The notes under the pieces: model-generated
The model's database searches: none
Told to the model about the DNA's origin: nothing
The model's input: the letters and a program-made list of their open reading frames with translations, nothing else
DNA from: Myxococcota bacterium
GTDB lineage: Bacteria > Myxococcota_A > UBA796 > JAJRTE01
Length of the DNA: 42,118 nt
Assembly (NCBI GenBank): GCA_024278455.1
Contig: JAJRTE010000266.1
Span: 1 to 42,118 of the forward strand
Reading direction: 5' to 3'
Shown: piece after piece, positions 17,441 through 26,202 of the stretch
Position numbering within the stretch: position 1 is the stretch's first letter
Layout of the letters: each line of letters opens with the position of its first letter
Position numbers and translations under genes: made by a program

Positions 17441-18420
17441 GAAACACCTCGATCCGATGAGAACCTGGCGCCCACGGCCGGCCTGTGGCCGCAGAGGAAG
17501 GCCTGGGGCGCCATGGCTCTCGAGTTCTCGGGCTTGAGTTCCCTGACCTGGTAGCAGCCCTCTCCGGTGGAGACCATGAGCCCGGACGCTTCCGCCTTCA
17601 AGAGGGTTCCAGGAGGGGCGTCCGCCGGTTGGGGCAAGGCAGCACCGTCGAGGACCACGATGCGTGTGCCATCGAGAAAGGTGAACGCGCCTGGCCATGG
17701 CGTCATGCCGCGAACGTGCCAGTCGATCTCCCGGGCTGGCCGATTCCAGTCGATCAGGCCGTCTTCCTTCTTGAGCAGCGGCGCCCGCGTGGCGAGCCGA
17801 GAATCCTGGGGTCTCGGACGCACGGTGCCGCGCTTCATTCTGGCGACGGTCTCCACGAGCAACTCGGCCCCGATGGGTGCCAGCAGGTCATGGAGTTCTC
17901 CGGCGTTGGCGCCGGGGGGAATGGGAAGTTCCCTGGCCAGGAGGATGTCCCCCGTGTCGAGGCCGGCGTCCATCAACATGGTCGTGACACCGGTTACGGT
18001 CTCGCCACGCAGCAGGGCCCACTGGATCGGGCTGGCTCCGCGATACTTCGGCAGCAGCGAGGCGTGGACATTGACACATCCGTGCCTGGGGCACTCGAGG
18101 ACGGCTTCGGTGAGAATCCGCCCGTAGGCGACCACCACGATCAGGTCGGGATCGTAGTGGGCCAGCGTCTCGACAAAGCGCGGGCCACGGACTCGAGCCG
18201 GCTGATGGGTGGGTATGGCGAGTCTCCTGGCCACCTGGATGGTGGGGGGCACGTGCACCTTGCGCCCTCGTTTCGCGGGCCTGTCCGGCTGGGCAATCAC
18301 GGCCACGACGTCGTCCGGGCCGGCCGCGAGCGCTTCGAGCGTGGGCACCGCGAATTCGGGGGTCCCCATGAAGATGATACGCCAGGGCGTTGTCCCCCCA
18401 CCGGCCGGTGACTCGCTCAT
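17437..18420 (-). CDS. fmt: Methionyl-tRNA formyltransferase
   Basis: Formylates initiator Met-tRNA using 10-formyltetrahydrofolate, 327 residues. The Rossmann-like N-terminal domain has IIFMGTPEFAVPTLEAL and the catalytic signature VNVHASLLPKYRGASPIQW with Asn-x-His, followed by MDAGLDTGDIL with the catalytic Asp. The C-terminal OB-like domain (GAFTFLDGTRIVV) binds tRNA. The start at 18420 overlaps the def stop by four bases and the end overlaps rpe by four, giving the order def-fmt-rpe. Confidence 0.95.
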   Translation of the reverse strand: MSESPAGGGTTPWRIIFMGTPEFAVPTLEALAAGPDDVVAVIAQPDRPAKRGRKVHVPPTIQVARRLAIPTHQPARVRGPRFVETLAHYDPDLIVVVAYGRILTEAVLECPRHGCVNVHASLLPKYRGASPIQWALLRGETVTGVTTMLMDAGLDTGDILLARELPIPPGANAGELHDLLAPIGAELLVETVARMKRGTVRPRPQDSRLATRAPLLKKEDGLIDWNRPAREIDWHVRGMTPWPGAFTFLDGTRIVVLDGAALPQPADAPPGTLLKAEASGLMVSTGEGCYQVRELKPENSRAMAPQAFLCGHRPAVGARFSSDRGVS

Positions 18421-18935
18421 CCGTGCTTCTCCTGCTTTTCCTGCTTGACCTGGCGCAGGCGCCGGCGCGTGTACAGCGACCGTTTCAATCGACTGATGCG
18501 ATCTGTGGCCAGGATCCCGTTCAGGTGATCGAGTTCATGCTGGAAAATCACCGCGCGGAACCCGTTGAGCGCCCCTTCCTCGAGCGTTCCATCGACCTTC
18601 TGGTAGCGAATCGTGATGCGCGCCTTGCGTGTGACCGTTTCGTTGAAGTCGGGAAGGCTCAGGCAGCCTTCCTCGGTCTCCACTTCTCCCTCACCGCCGA
18701 CGATCACAGGATTGATGTACACCTCGAGACCCAGGTCCTCCTCCCTGGAATCCATCACGAACAGCCGCCGGTGGACGCCCACCTGGACCGCGGCGAGCCC
18801 CACGCCCGGAGCGGCATACATCGTGTCGGACATGTCACGTATCAACCTGGAGAGGGCCTCGTCGAACTCGGCCACCGGTTCCGACGGTTTCTTGAGACTC
18901 GGGTCCGGGAACTTGACGATTTCCAGCAGTGCCAT
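18417..18935 (-). CDS. def: Peptide deformylase
   Basis: Removes the N-formyl group from nascent proteins, 172 residues, metal-dependent. The three diagnostic motifs are present: APGVGLAAVQVG, EGCLSLP (metal-ligand Cys) and FQHELDHLNGIL (two His ligands and catalytic Glu). The ATG at 18935 has AAGGGG eight bases upstream and gives the family-typical beginning MALLEIVKFPDP. The C-terminal tail is rich in Lys, Arg and Gln. It heads the def-fmt-rpe operon. Confidence 0.95.
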   Translation of the reverse strand: MALLEIVKFPDPSLKKPSEPVAEFDEALSRLIRDMSDTMYAAPGVGLAAVQVGVHRRLFVMDSREEDLGLEVYINPVIVGGEGEVETEEGCLSLPDFNETVTRKARITIRYQKVDGTLEEGALNGFRAVIFQHELDHLNGILATDRISRLKRSLYTRRRLRQVKQEKQEKHG

Positions 18936-19040
18936 CTGTGAGACCCCTTTCGTCCTTCTGATAGACTGCCATAACTTAGGTTTGACGGCGGCGGCTGTCA
19001 AGCATGGAGCGCGCGACGATGTGGCTCAGCAGTTTTGGGC

Positions 19041-19070
19041 TTGCAGCTTGCTCGCCGCCTGCGATATAAG
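19041..19070 (+). promoter_or_regulatory. Possible sigma-70 promoter upstream of the large lipoprotein gene
   Basis: TTGCAG (19041-19046), 18 bases, TATAAG (19065-19070), about 110 bases before the ATG at 19182. The -10 is good, the -35 only partly fits. The same TTGCAG-N18-TATA arrangement occurs at 40280-40309. Sequence match only. Confidence 0.35.
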
Positions 19071-19181
19071 GGAATCTCCATCGTGAAGGTTGGAACGGAG
19101 AGGCCCTCCCGCGCCGGCTCGTGCATCGCATGGAGCACGTCCGGGAACGCGGTGGGCGTTCCCTGGCAGGAGTCGTCGAGC

Positions 19182-21749
19182 ATGAGCAGAAAAGGAAAGT
19201 CCCTTTCAAGAAACTGCGGGCACATCGTGTACCTGCTCCTTCCGGTGGCGCTGTGCGGGTGCTACGAGGAAGACTCGGGGCCTCACGTGGTGCCCTACGA
19301 GCCCGAAACCAACGCCTGCCTCGAGTTGGTCACAGCGGGAGAAGACCAGGCATCGTCGCCGCAAGATATCCTCGACGTCTTCGATTGCCTGAATTCCGAA
19401 GGCACCTTCGACGCACTCGGCGCCCCTCTCACCTACGTCATCGACACAGGGTACCTGAATCCCTACTTCGAGTTGCCCGGATACCTCGACCCCATAGACC
19501 TCGAACCCTACATCGAACCGGGCGACCCCGCGGAAACCTTGCAGCAGGTTGCACGTCTCCTCAACGACCCGGACCAGCCAGTGCAGGCGCTGCTCGACTT
19601 CTACCTCGACCTCTATTACACCGGACACCTCGAGGAGTTCATTCGGCTCGGCCAGGGATATGCGGCCTACCTCTATGACGACTGCCCGACGAACCCCGAA
19701 GGCTGCGCGTTTTCGGCCCTGCTGGATATCGCCTACGACCTGGTCAACGACGACGCGCTCGACGTCGTTCAGGCCGACAAGGCAGCGCGGGAAGCGGCCA
19801 TGGATCCTCGAGTCGCCGACGATATCGCGTATGACACGGCCACGATACTGCGAGCAACGCTTTCCAACGCCACGCAGGATGGAAGCAACTTGTTGTTCGA
19901 CCTGGTCGCCGCGTTCGTCATCGATCCGATCGGCGAACAGCGGTTCGACACCGCCACGCTGCCGCCCTATGTGGAACCGGATTGGACCTTTCTGCGGGCG
20001 TTCCAACAGCCGCTGTGCCAACTCCGGAGCAACCGCGCGGTGATCGACGCGGCCATGGAGACGGATGACTCGGAGAGTGCCGCCGAGGACGCCATGTACC
20101 TGGCGCTCAACCTGCGGACGCTGGTGAACTACACCCCGGACGGAACGCCGACCGGGGCCTGGACGCCGGACACATCGGACAAGGACAACGATGGGGTCTC
20201 GGTGGCGGACGGCGACTGCAACGATACCGACAGCGCTGTCTATCCCGGAGCGATCGAGGTGGAGGATGGCAAGGACAACGACTGCAACCTCGTGGCGGAC
20301 GACGATCTGCTTCCCGCAGAAGATCAGGACGGAGACCAGGTGTCCATCAACGCCGGGGACTGCGACGACACGGACGCGACGATCCATCCCGGGCTCAAGA
20401 TCTCCATGGAGAACGGCAGCGTGATCGTGATCGATGCGGCGCCCGAGTTCACGGAGGATGGGACGGGAGACGGGAAGGACAACGACTGCGACGGGTACGT
20501 GGACCATCGACCGAGCAGCCTGGAGATCCTGCTGGCGGCCGCTGCCTACCTCCTGCCCGAGACCTTCGCCACGGATGAAGAGACGGGGGATCCCATGCTC
20601 TATACCATGGTCGAGACCATGGCGAACGGGAGTGGTTCCACGATTGATCCGGTCGCGTTGCTCGAGGACAACGAACAACTCGTGGAAGACACCGTTTCCA
20701 ACCTGTCCAACGGCATGGTGTCGCCGGAGATGACGGTTCAGCTTCGCATCCTGCTGCCCGTGGTTTATCAACTCGTCGACATGGGGATGCTGGATTCCAC
20801 GTCGTCATCGAGCGCTCTGCTCACGGCGATCTACGACGACCATCTCGACTATGTGGCCGCGTACGCCGAAGCCGATGACATGGAACGCGGGCTGTTCGAC
20901 GCGCACCGGAACGCCTGCGGCGAGGACTATGACAGGTACATCGATGCGCTCGAAGTCCTGGTGGACCTGTTGAAACTGGTGGACGGCTACGAGGTGCTGA
21001 GCGAGCCGAACCTGAATGAGCTGATACCCATCGTGATCAACAGTGGCCTCCTGGAGGACCAGGCGAAGGCTGCCCAGGACCTCCCTGCGGCGCAGGATCC
21101 CGAACTGATCGACGCGCAGTTGCACCTGTTCGACTACTTCGTCCGCCCGAGCCCGGAAGCCCCCGGTGTCTACTACGACAACTACACGTCGGCCCGGTTG
21201 TGGACACTGGTGCCGCTGATCCAGTTGCTCTACGAGGACCCCCGCTGGATCGAAGACATCGACTCCTGGATGATCTACGCTTTCGACGGCGCCGAAGACC
21301 CGTCCAGTGCCTTGTACGCGCTGCCATCAGCGTTGGAGGCCCTGAGCAACGTCGGAGGTGGGGGCAGTGTCGACCGGGACGGGCTGGCGAACGAACTCCT
21401 CGATCCCGACCCGGCTGTCCGAAACATCCTGATCAACCTCCTCGCCATCCCGGCCGATCCGGACCTGGTCAGCATCATCCTGGGAGATTGGGAAGCCCTC
21501 CCCGAGGAACTGCGGGAGGCCTACTACCGTGACGAATCGACGCTGGCGTTCACCGTGCGTTGGATCGAGAACGGCACTGTCGGCTGGCTGCTCGACTTGG
21601 CAGCGGACATCGCCGACACACTCGCCGGCGAGTTCACGTCGAGCACCGCGGCAGGTGGAGATACTGTGGGCGAGTCCACGCCACTGCCCGCGGAACCGAC
21701 TCCCGGCGTGACTGCGACGCCCCTCGATGGGACAAGTGGAGGCAGTTGA
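19182..21749 (+). CDS. Large lipoprotein with MopE-like metal-binding repeats
   Basis: 855 residues, function unknown. A basic N terminus, a hydrophobic stretch (HIVYLLLPVALCGC) and a Cys at about residue 27 look like a lipoprotein signal, though the residue two before the Cys is itself Cys. At about residues 330-435 there are two Asp/Cys-rich units of the kind found in MopE and many deltaproteobacterial surface proteins (DKDNDGVSVADGDC...DGKDNDCN; DQDGDQVSINAGDCDD...GKDNDCDGYVD), likely calcium-binding. The flanking regions are acidic and alpha-helical (LLNDPDQPVQALLDFYLDLYYTG) without a recognised fold. The C terminus is Thr/Pro-rich. The ATG at 19182 follows AGGAG; a longer frame upstream has no signal. 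It lies 79 bases before the FadL-like gene and may share its transcript. Confidence 0.8.
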   Translation: MSRKGKSLSRNCGHIVYLLLPVALCGCYEEDSGPHVVPYEPETNACLELVTAGEDQASSPQDILDVFDCLNSEGTFDALGAPLTYVIDTGYLNPYFELPGYLDPIDLEPYIEPGDPAETLQQVARLLNDPDQPVQALLDFYLDLYYTGHLEEFIRLGQGYAAYLYDDCPTNPEGCAFSALLDIAYDLVNDDALDVVQADKAAREAAMDPRVADDIAYDTATILRATLSNATQDGSNLLFDLVAAFVIDPIGEQRFDTATLPPYVEPDWTFLRAFQQPLCQLRSNRAVIDAAMETDDSESAAEDAMYLALNLRTLVNYTPDGTPTGAWTPDTSDKDNDGVSVADGDCNDTDSAVYPGAIEVEDGKDNDCNLVADDDLLPAEDQDGDQVSINAGDCDDTDATIHPGLKISMENGSVIVIDAAPEFTEDGTGDGKDNDCDGYVDHRPSSLEILLAAAAYLLPETFATDEETGDPMLYTMVETMANGSGSTIDPVALLEDNEQLVEDTVSNLSNGMVSPEMTVQLRILLPVVYQLVDMGMLDSTSSSSALLTAIYDDHLDYVAAYAEADDMERGLFDAHRNACGEDYDRYIDALEVLVDLLKLVDGYEVLSEPNLNELIPIVINSGLLEDQAKAAQDLPAAQDPELIDAQLHLFDYFVRPSPEAPGVYYDNYTSARLWTLVPLIQLLYEDPRWIEDIDSWMIYAFDGAEDPSSALYALPSALEALSNVGGGGSVDRDGLANELLDPDPAVRNILINLLAIPADPDLVSIILGDWEALPEELREAYYRDESTLAFTVRWIENGTVGWLLDLAADIADTLAGEFTSSTAAGGDTVGESTPLPAEPTPGVTATPLDGTSGGS

Positions 21750-21828
21750 CAAGCAGCCAGATGGACCCCCGGTCCGGCGACCCGGCCAGGTTCGGTGCCG
21801 CCGGCAGGCTTGATAGGAGCAGATAGCG

Positions 21829-23385
21829 ATGCGCAGGCGCTTGCTGAACCTCATGAATGGCACAAGGATGACAAGAACGGGGACCTTCCTCGGTGTTGTG
21901 TCGAGCATGGTCCTGTTGGGCAGCTCCCTGGCATGGGCCAACGTCCACGACACGTTCGGCGTGGGTGCACGATCCATCGGGATGGGGAACGCCCAGGTCG
22001 CCAGCGTGGTCGGCGGAGCGGCCGCCTACTACAACTTGGCCGCGCTCGGCCGGACGGAACGCATCCAGCTCGAGATCGGGTTCCAGAGTTTTATGCCCCG
22101 ATTCGATGACTTCGAGGGGATCGTCTACGATGCGAACCAGAACGGCGAGATCGATATCGACGAGAATGGGGTGCCGGAGACCACGTCGGTCGGGACCCAG
22201 TACGCGGCGTCGATGGGAACCGCGATCAACGTGGCGATTCCGGTCTTCGAGTGGATAACGCTGGGCGCCAGCATCTACATGCCCAGGCAGTACCTGATGC
22301 GCCTCTCCTTCGAGGACCCCTACATTCCCTACTATGCGATGTACAAGAATCGAACGCAGCGGTTCTCCATGTTCATGGGGATGGGGATCAAGGTTTTCGA
22401 TGGCCTCTTCTTCGGTCTCGGTGCCTCGAGTTCCGCGCAGACGGTGGTCAATGGGGCGTTCACGGCCCACGTGGAGGTGAACGCGAATCCGACCGACGAG
22501 GAGGGCAATGCACTTCCCACCCAGATCCTCGTCGATGCCAACGTGGACACCATGACGGTTTCGATGATGGGATCGACGGCGCTCAACGCGGGCGTGTTGT
22601 TCAATTTCGGCTGGATCGCCGATCCGCTGGCCGGTCTGAATCTCGGCGCGGCGTACCGTTCCGAGACCTTCGTGCGTGCCGATTCCACTATCCAGGCCAT
22701 GGCGTTCGGGGATTTTTCGCTCACCAACGAAACGCTCTATTCCGGCCCCCTCATGGTCGAGCCGGTGTCGAACACCTCGAGCAGCGAGAGTTCTTTCAAC
22801 CCGGCGGAGTTCGCCTGCGGGGTGTCCTATTCGTTCAAGGACAGGATCACGGTGGATGCGGACATCGTCTGGACCCAGTGGTCGACCTATCACGAGACGT
22901 TCATCTCGTCCACGCAGACCAGCTCGAGCAGTTCCGCGGACGTCACGATACAGATCGGTCGAGACTTTACCGGGGATCCCGGGCTGGCCTGGAACGATAC
23001 GGTCTCCCCCCGCATCGGCTTCGAGTACAACGGCGGCATGCCCAGGCGCCGCGAAATGGGCTTCGGATTCTCCCTGAGAGGCGGGTATGCCTACTCGCCG
23101 TCACCGGTTCCCGAGCAGACGGCCTACGCCAACATGATGGATTCCTCGAAACACGTGCTGTCCGGAGGACTCGGGTTCAAGATCCCGCTCTCCCGCATCC
23201 CGAATCCCCTGCGTGTGGACCTCTTCGCCAGCTACCACCTGCTCATCCCACGCACAAACCAGAAGGACCCTTCCCTCTTCCCTGACGAAAACGGGGAATA
23301 CCCACCAGGCTATCCCGTCTCCGGGTCCATCACTTCGCAGGGCGGAGTCGCCGGGTTCGGCGCATCGGCAGGGCTCACCTTCTGA
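21829..23385 (+). CDS. Outer-membrane beta-barrel protein, FadL/OmpP1/TodX family-like
   Basis: 518 residues. The signal peptide (hydrophobic TFLGVVSSMVLLGSSLAWA) is followed by FGVGARSIGMGNAQVASVVGG, the N-terminal plug motif of FadL-type transporters of long-chain fatty acids and hydrophobic compounds. Many amphipathic strands follow, and the protein ends in Phe as expected for barrel assembly. Ser-rich surface loops (SNTSSSESSFN; STQTSSSSSAD) and an Asp-rich loop (DANQNGEIDIDENG) resembling a calcium site are visible. GGAG lies about ten bases before the ATG. The family call rests on the N-terminal motif and architecture; substrate is not deducible, although several CoA-ester genes are in the window. 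Confidence 0.83.
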   Translation: MRRRLLNLMNGTRMTRTGTFLGVVSSMVLLGSSLAWANVHDTFGVGARSIGMGNAQVASVVGGAAAYYNLAALGRTERIQLEIGFQSFMPRFDDFEGIVYDANQNGEIDIDENGVPETTSVGTQYAASMGTAINVAIPVFEWITLGASIYMPRQYLMRLSFEDPYIPYYAMYKNRTQRFSMFMGMGIKVFDGLFFGLGASSSAQTVVNGAFTAHVEVNANPTDEEGNALPTQILVDANVDTMTVSMMGSTALNAGVLFNFGWIADPLAGLNLGAAYRSETFVRADSTIQAMAFGDFSLTNETLYSGPLMVEPVSNTSSSESSFNPAEFACGVSYSFKDRITVDADIVWTQWSTYHETFISSTQTSSSSSADVTIQIGRDFTGDPGLAWNDTVSPRIGFEYNGGMPRRREMGFGFSLRGGYAYSPSPVPEQTAYANMMDSSKHVLSGGLGFKIPLSRIPNPLRVDLFASYHLLIPRTNQKDPSLFPDENGEYPPGYPVSGSITSQGGVAGFGASAGLTF

Positions 23386-23493
23386 CGGCTCTGCCCGACA
23401 CCACACCAACCGGTTGCGGTCTCGTTGTGCCGTGTGCAACAGGGCGATGGCTCTTTCGAGGAGAAAGCAAGGCGGGAACGGCAAGGCGCGCGT

Positions 23494-24120
23494 TCAGAAG
23501 ACGCCGCCGCACAGCACGTAGGTCGCCCCCATCGTGGCGGCGGCCGAATCGGCGAGGTCACAGGTGCCCATCAACTGTGTCCAGGTGATATAGGACGATG
23601 CCGCCGCGTCCACCGCGCCCGGACAGCTCGTCGCACCCTCCATGCCGCAGATGATGGCATAGGAATAGGCGACATAGGCTTCCGCCGTGGCATCCTTGGC
23701 CGTGTCTCCGGGACAACCCATCACCCCGACAATGCTGAATACCAGGGAGATGCGAGCGGACAACATGCACAGGGTCGGCATGTACACCCCGCCTCCCGCG
23801 ATGGCTGCGTTGGACAGCAAGTTCAACATTTGCGCAAACTGACCCGGTGTCAGGATGGCCTCGAGGTCGGACATCATCCTGTCAAACAGGTCCTGCTGAG
23901 ACAGTTGCGTCATGCTTCTCCAACTGGCCGAAGCTGCCGCCAGGGCGTCCACCTGATCCGGGCTCAGGCTCGCCTGAAGTGTTGCCAGGTCATCCGCGAA
24001 CACCACCTCCGGACGTGCGTCTCGAGGCGCCTGAGCGCGCGGGGCTGCTGTCACGCTGCCAGCAAGCACCAAACCAACGAGCCCCACTGCAACAGCAAGA
24101 CCCACACCGAACTTCTTCAT
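23494..24120 (-). CDS. Secreted six-cysteine protein of unknown function
   Basis: 208 residues. A clear signal peptide (MKKFGVGLAVAVGLVGLVLAG, cleavage near TAA) precedes an alpha-helical middle part (LATLQASLSPDQVDALAAASA; LEAILTPGQFAQMLNLLSNAA). The C-terminal half carries six cysteines in the contexts TLCML, MGCPG, IICGM, TSCPG, GTCDL and VLCGG, which could form three disulfides in the periplasm. I do not recognise the family. The ATG at 24120 has GGGAGGG upstream, and a 7-base inverted repeat lies just before it. It is convergent with the FadL-like gene and divergent from the kinase gene. Confidence 0.75.
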   Translation of the reverse strand: MKKFGVGLAVAVGLVGLVLAGSVTAAPRAQAPRDARPEVVFADDLATLQASLSPDQVDALAAASASWRSMTQLSQQDLFDRMMSDLEAILTPGQFAQMLNLLSNAAIAGGGVYMPTLCMLSARISLVFSIVGVMGCPGDTAKDATAEAYVAYSYAIICGMEGATSCPGAVDAAASSYITWTQLMGTCDLADSAAATMGATYVLCGGVF

Positions 24121-24639
24121 GGCACCCTCCCAGGTTCCGCTGTCGGGAGTCCGCCCGACACGGCTAGTTGACGACGTGATCCGGACGCTTCCTTGTCGCC
24201 CGAATCGGACACGCGGCTACCATCCGATCGACAGCCCCGGAACTTGCGCACGACTCGGCATCCGCTCCGATCGGGAGCCGCGACTGCCGCGCACACCAAA
24301 GCCATCCTAACCGACTATGGCATGAGCCAACGGCGACCGCAACCGTCTTTTCCCGGCCGAGTTCGGATTCCCAGTCCTGCGTGGTGGCGGAAAGAGGAGG
24401 GATTCGCGCATGCTGTGGAATGTCCGCTCATCCGCCGCGGGCAGGTTGGCCAGGCACGATGGGGTGGGATCGGCTTGAAACGCGAAACGACTTCGTGCGA
24501 AACTGATGGTCACTGGTGTGGTGTCCCCCCTTGTCTGAACGTGTCTCGCATGTTTCGAGAGTCGCGGTTGGGGGAAGATGCGCGGCCTTCGCCACTCTGA
24601 CAGGGCGAGCCGCGTCCGGATGGACCCGGAGAAACCTGC
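24121..24639. other. Divergent intergenic region before the kinase gene
   Basis: About 520 bases between the six-Cys secreted protein (minus) and the Ser/Thr kinase (plus). It holds the hairpin at 24141-24160 and the kinase ribosome binding site (GGAG eight bases before 24640). A 135-codon open frame on the plus strand (24193-24600) has no convincing start site or protein character. I see no RNA gene and no clear sigma-70 promoter. Confidence 0.5.
24141..24160 (-). promoter_or_regulatory. Inverted repeat upstream of the six-Cys protein gene
   Basis: TGTCGGG (24141-24147) and CCCGACA (24154-24160) form a perfect 7-base stem with a 6-base loop, about 20 bases before the ATG at 24120 and just upstream of its ribosome binding site. 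It could be an operator or a leader hairpin. Confidence 0.35.
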
Positions 24640-26193
24640 ATGTACATGGGACGATATGAAGTCATCCGGAAGATCGGCTCCGGCGGGTTCGGTGAGGTCC
24701 TGCTTGCGCGTGCGCTTGGGGCAGAGGGGTTCGAGCGCATAGTTGCCTTGAAGCGGCTGAAAGGCGATCTCGCCAGGAGGGCGGGGTCGCTCAAGGGTAT
24801 CATCAACGAGGCGCGGATCGGCGGTTTGCTCAACCACCCGAACATCGTTCAGGTTCTCGAGTTCATCCATCTCGAGCCCGACTTCCTTCTGGTCATGGAA
24901 TATGTCGACGGGATCGCCGTCCAGGAACTCCTGGACATGGAGCGTGAGGCTGGCAACCTGTTGACTGCGGGACTCGCCCTGGACATCGGCATCCAGACGT
25001 GCGAAGGGCTGCACTACGCGCACACGGCACGATCGGTCACGGGCAAGCCTCTCAAGCTCGTCCACCGGGACATCAAACCATCGAACATCATGATCACGCG
25101 AACCGGCACGGTCAAGATCATGGACTTCGGCGTGGCGAGGTCCTCGAGCAACATGGGCCAGAGTTCCACGGGTTCGATCAAGGGAACGCTGCGCTACCTG
25201 TCTCCGGAACAGGCGGAAGGGAGCAAGGAGACAGGACACCAGTCGGACATCTTCTCCCTTGGACTGGTTCTTTGCGAGATGATCGTGGGGCACCCGGTGT
25301 ACGAAGCCGACCAGGAACACCTCGTGCTCCTGAAAGCATTGCAGGCGGACACGACAGCGGCGGTGAATGAAGCGGAAGCGAGAGTGCCTGGTATGGGTCC
25401 CATCCTCGCACGGTGCCTCGCACCCGACCCGTCCGAGCGATTCCGCACCGCAGACACGCTGGGACAGGCGCTCCGGCGTCTCAAGAAGGGGTTTCCGATC
25501 GGAACCGGCCTGGCGGACCTTGTCGAAAAGGCACTGGCGTTGCGGAAGAGTGCGTCCGACGAGAGCGCCCTGTCGGAAGAAGATTCGTTCTCGCTGGAAC
25601 TTCGACTCAAAGGCATGGACCGTCCCTTGTCGGCGAGAACACTGGGGCTGCTGGACAGAGAGCCGGGCCAGCCCGTAGACGGGGAGGAGAATGGTTCGCG
25701 CGCGGCATCGCGTTCGGCCGCCGACCCCGTGCCGGACGAGCCCTGGGAATGGGAGTGGCGAGTCACCACCTACCCCTCGGCGCGCTCCGAACTCGAGGAC
25801 GAGAAGGACGCCGACTTCGATCATCTGGCCGCGCACCACCCGGACCCAGGAACGGTGTCCACGGGGGGGGGCGAAGGAAGTCAGCCAGCGACTGCACGGA
25901 GCGGGTCCACCCCATCAGGGTTGATCTCGCTCCCCTCGTACCCACGCGGAGCAGCAGCGCCGAGCACCTCCGGCTCCCCGGATCGGGGCGAACTGCCCTT
26001 CGACACCCACCCACGAGGCGCCGTCGGCGGGTGGCAGAGGCTCCTGGAACACCGGTTCGTTCATGCCATGTTGGGCTTCGTTCTGGCCTTGATCCTCGTG
26101 GCCATCGGGTTCCTGGCAGGAGTCAAGTATGCAAGCGGTGCGGCATCGAGCGCGCATCAGCCCGTGGAACCGGTGTCCGGTTCGCGGGATTGA
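24640..26193 (+). CDS. Ser/Thr protein kinase with C-terminal membrane anchor
   Basis: 517 residues. The kinase domain starts at residue 1 and ends at about 285: glycine loop GSGGFGEV, Lys38 in IVALKRLK, Glu57 in INEARIG, catalytic HRDIKPSN with Asp144, DFG with Asp162 and the activation segment GTLRYLSPEQ. All catalytic residues are present and the Arg before Asp marks it as activated through the activation loop. A low-complexity acidic/Pro-rich linker (about 300-470) leads to one transmembrane helix (about 475-497, MLGFVLALILVAIGFLAGV), so the kinase faces the cytoplasm with only a short outer tail and no sensor domain. GGAG lies eight bases before the ATG at 24640. The linker contains a run of nine G. 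Targets are unknown; the double-FHA protein at 5009-5860 is a possible reader. Confidence 0.93.
   Translation: MYMGRYEVIRKIGSGGFGEVLLARALGAEGFERIVALKRLKGDLARRAGSLKGIINEARIGGLLNHPNIVQVLEFIHLEPDFLLVMEYVDGIAVQELLDMEREAGNLLTAGLALDIGIQTCEGLHYAHTARSVTGKPLKLVHRDIKPSNIMITRTGTVKIMDFGVARSSSNMGQSSTGSIKGTLRYLSPEQAEGSKETGHQSDIFSLGLVLCEMIVGHPVYEADQEHLVLLKALQADTTAAVNEAEARVPGMGPILARCLAPDPSERFRTADTLGQALRRLKKGFPIGTGLADLVEKALALRKSASDESALSEEDSFSLELRLKGMDRPLSARTLGLLDREPGQPVDGEENGSRAASRSAADPVPDEPWEWEWRVTTYPSARSELEDEKDADFDHLAAHHPDPGTVSTGGGEGSQPATARSGSTPSGLISLPSYPRGAAAPSTSGSPDRGELPFDTHPRGAVGGWQRLLEHRFVHAMLGFVLALILVAIGFLAGVKYASGAASSAHQPVEPVSGSRD
25863..25871 (+). repeat. G9 homopolymer inside the kinase linker
   Basis: Nine consecutive G span the codons ACG GGG GGG GGC (about residue 408), after the kinase domain and before the transmembrane helix. 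Gain or loss of one base would shift the frame; one of the two alternative frames stops at 25924, giving a kinase without its anchor. The tract is seen directly; variability is inference. Confidence 0.7.
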
Positions 26194-26202
26194 TCCCGGC
26201 CA

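Noticed and set aside
24193..24600. 135-codon plus-strand frame before the kinase
   Set aside because: No ribosome binding site and low-quality composition; treated as intergenic.
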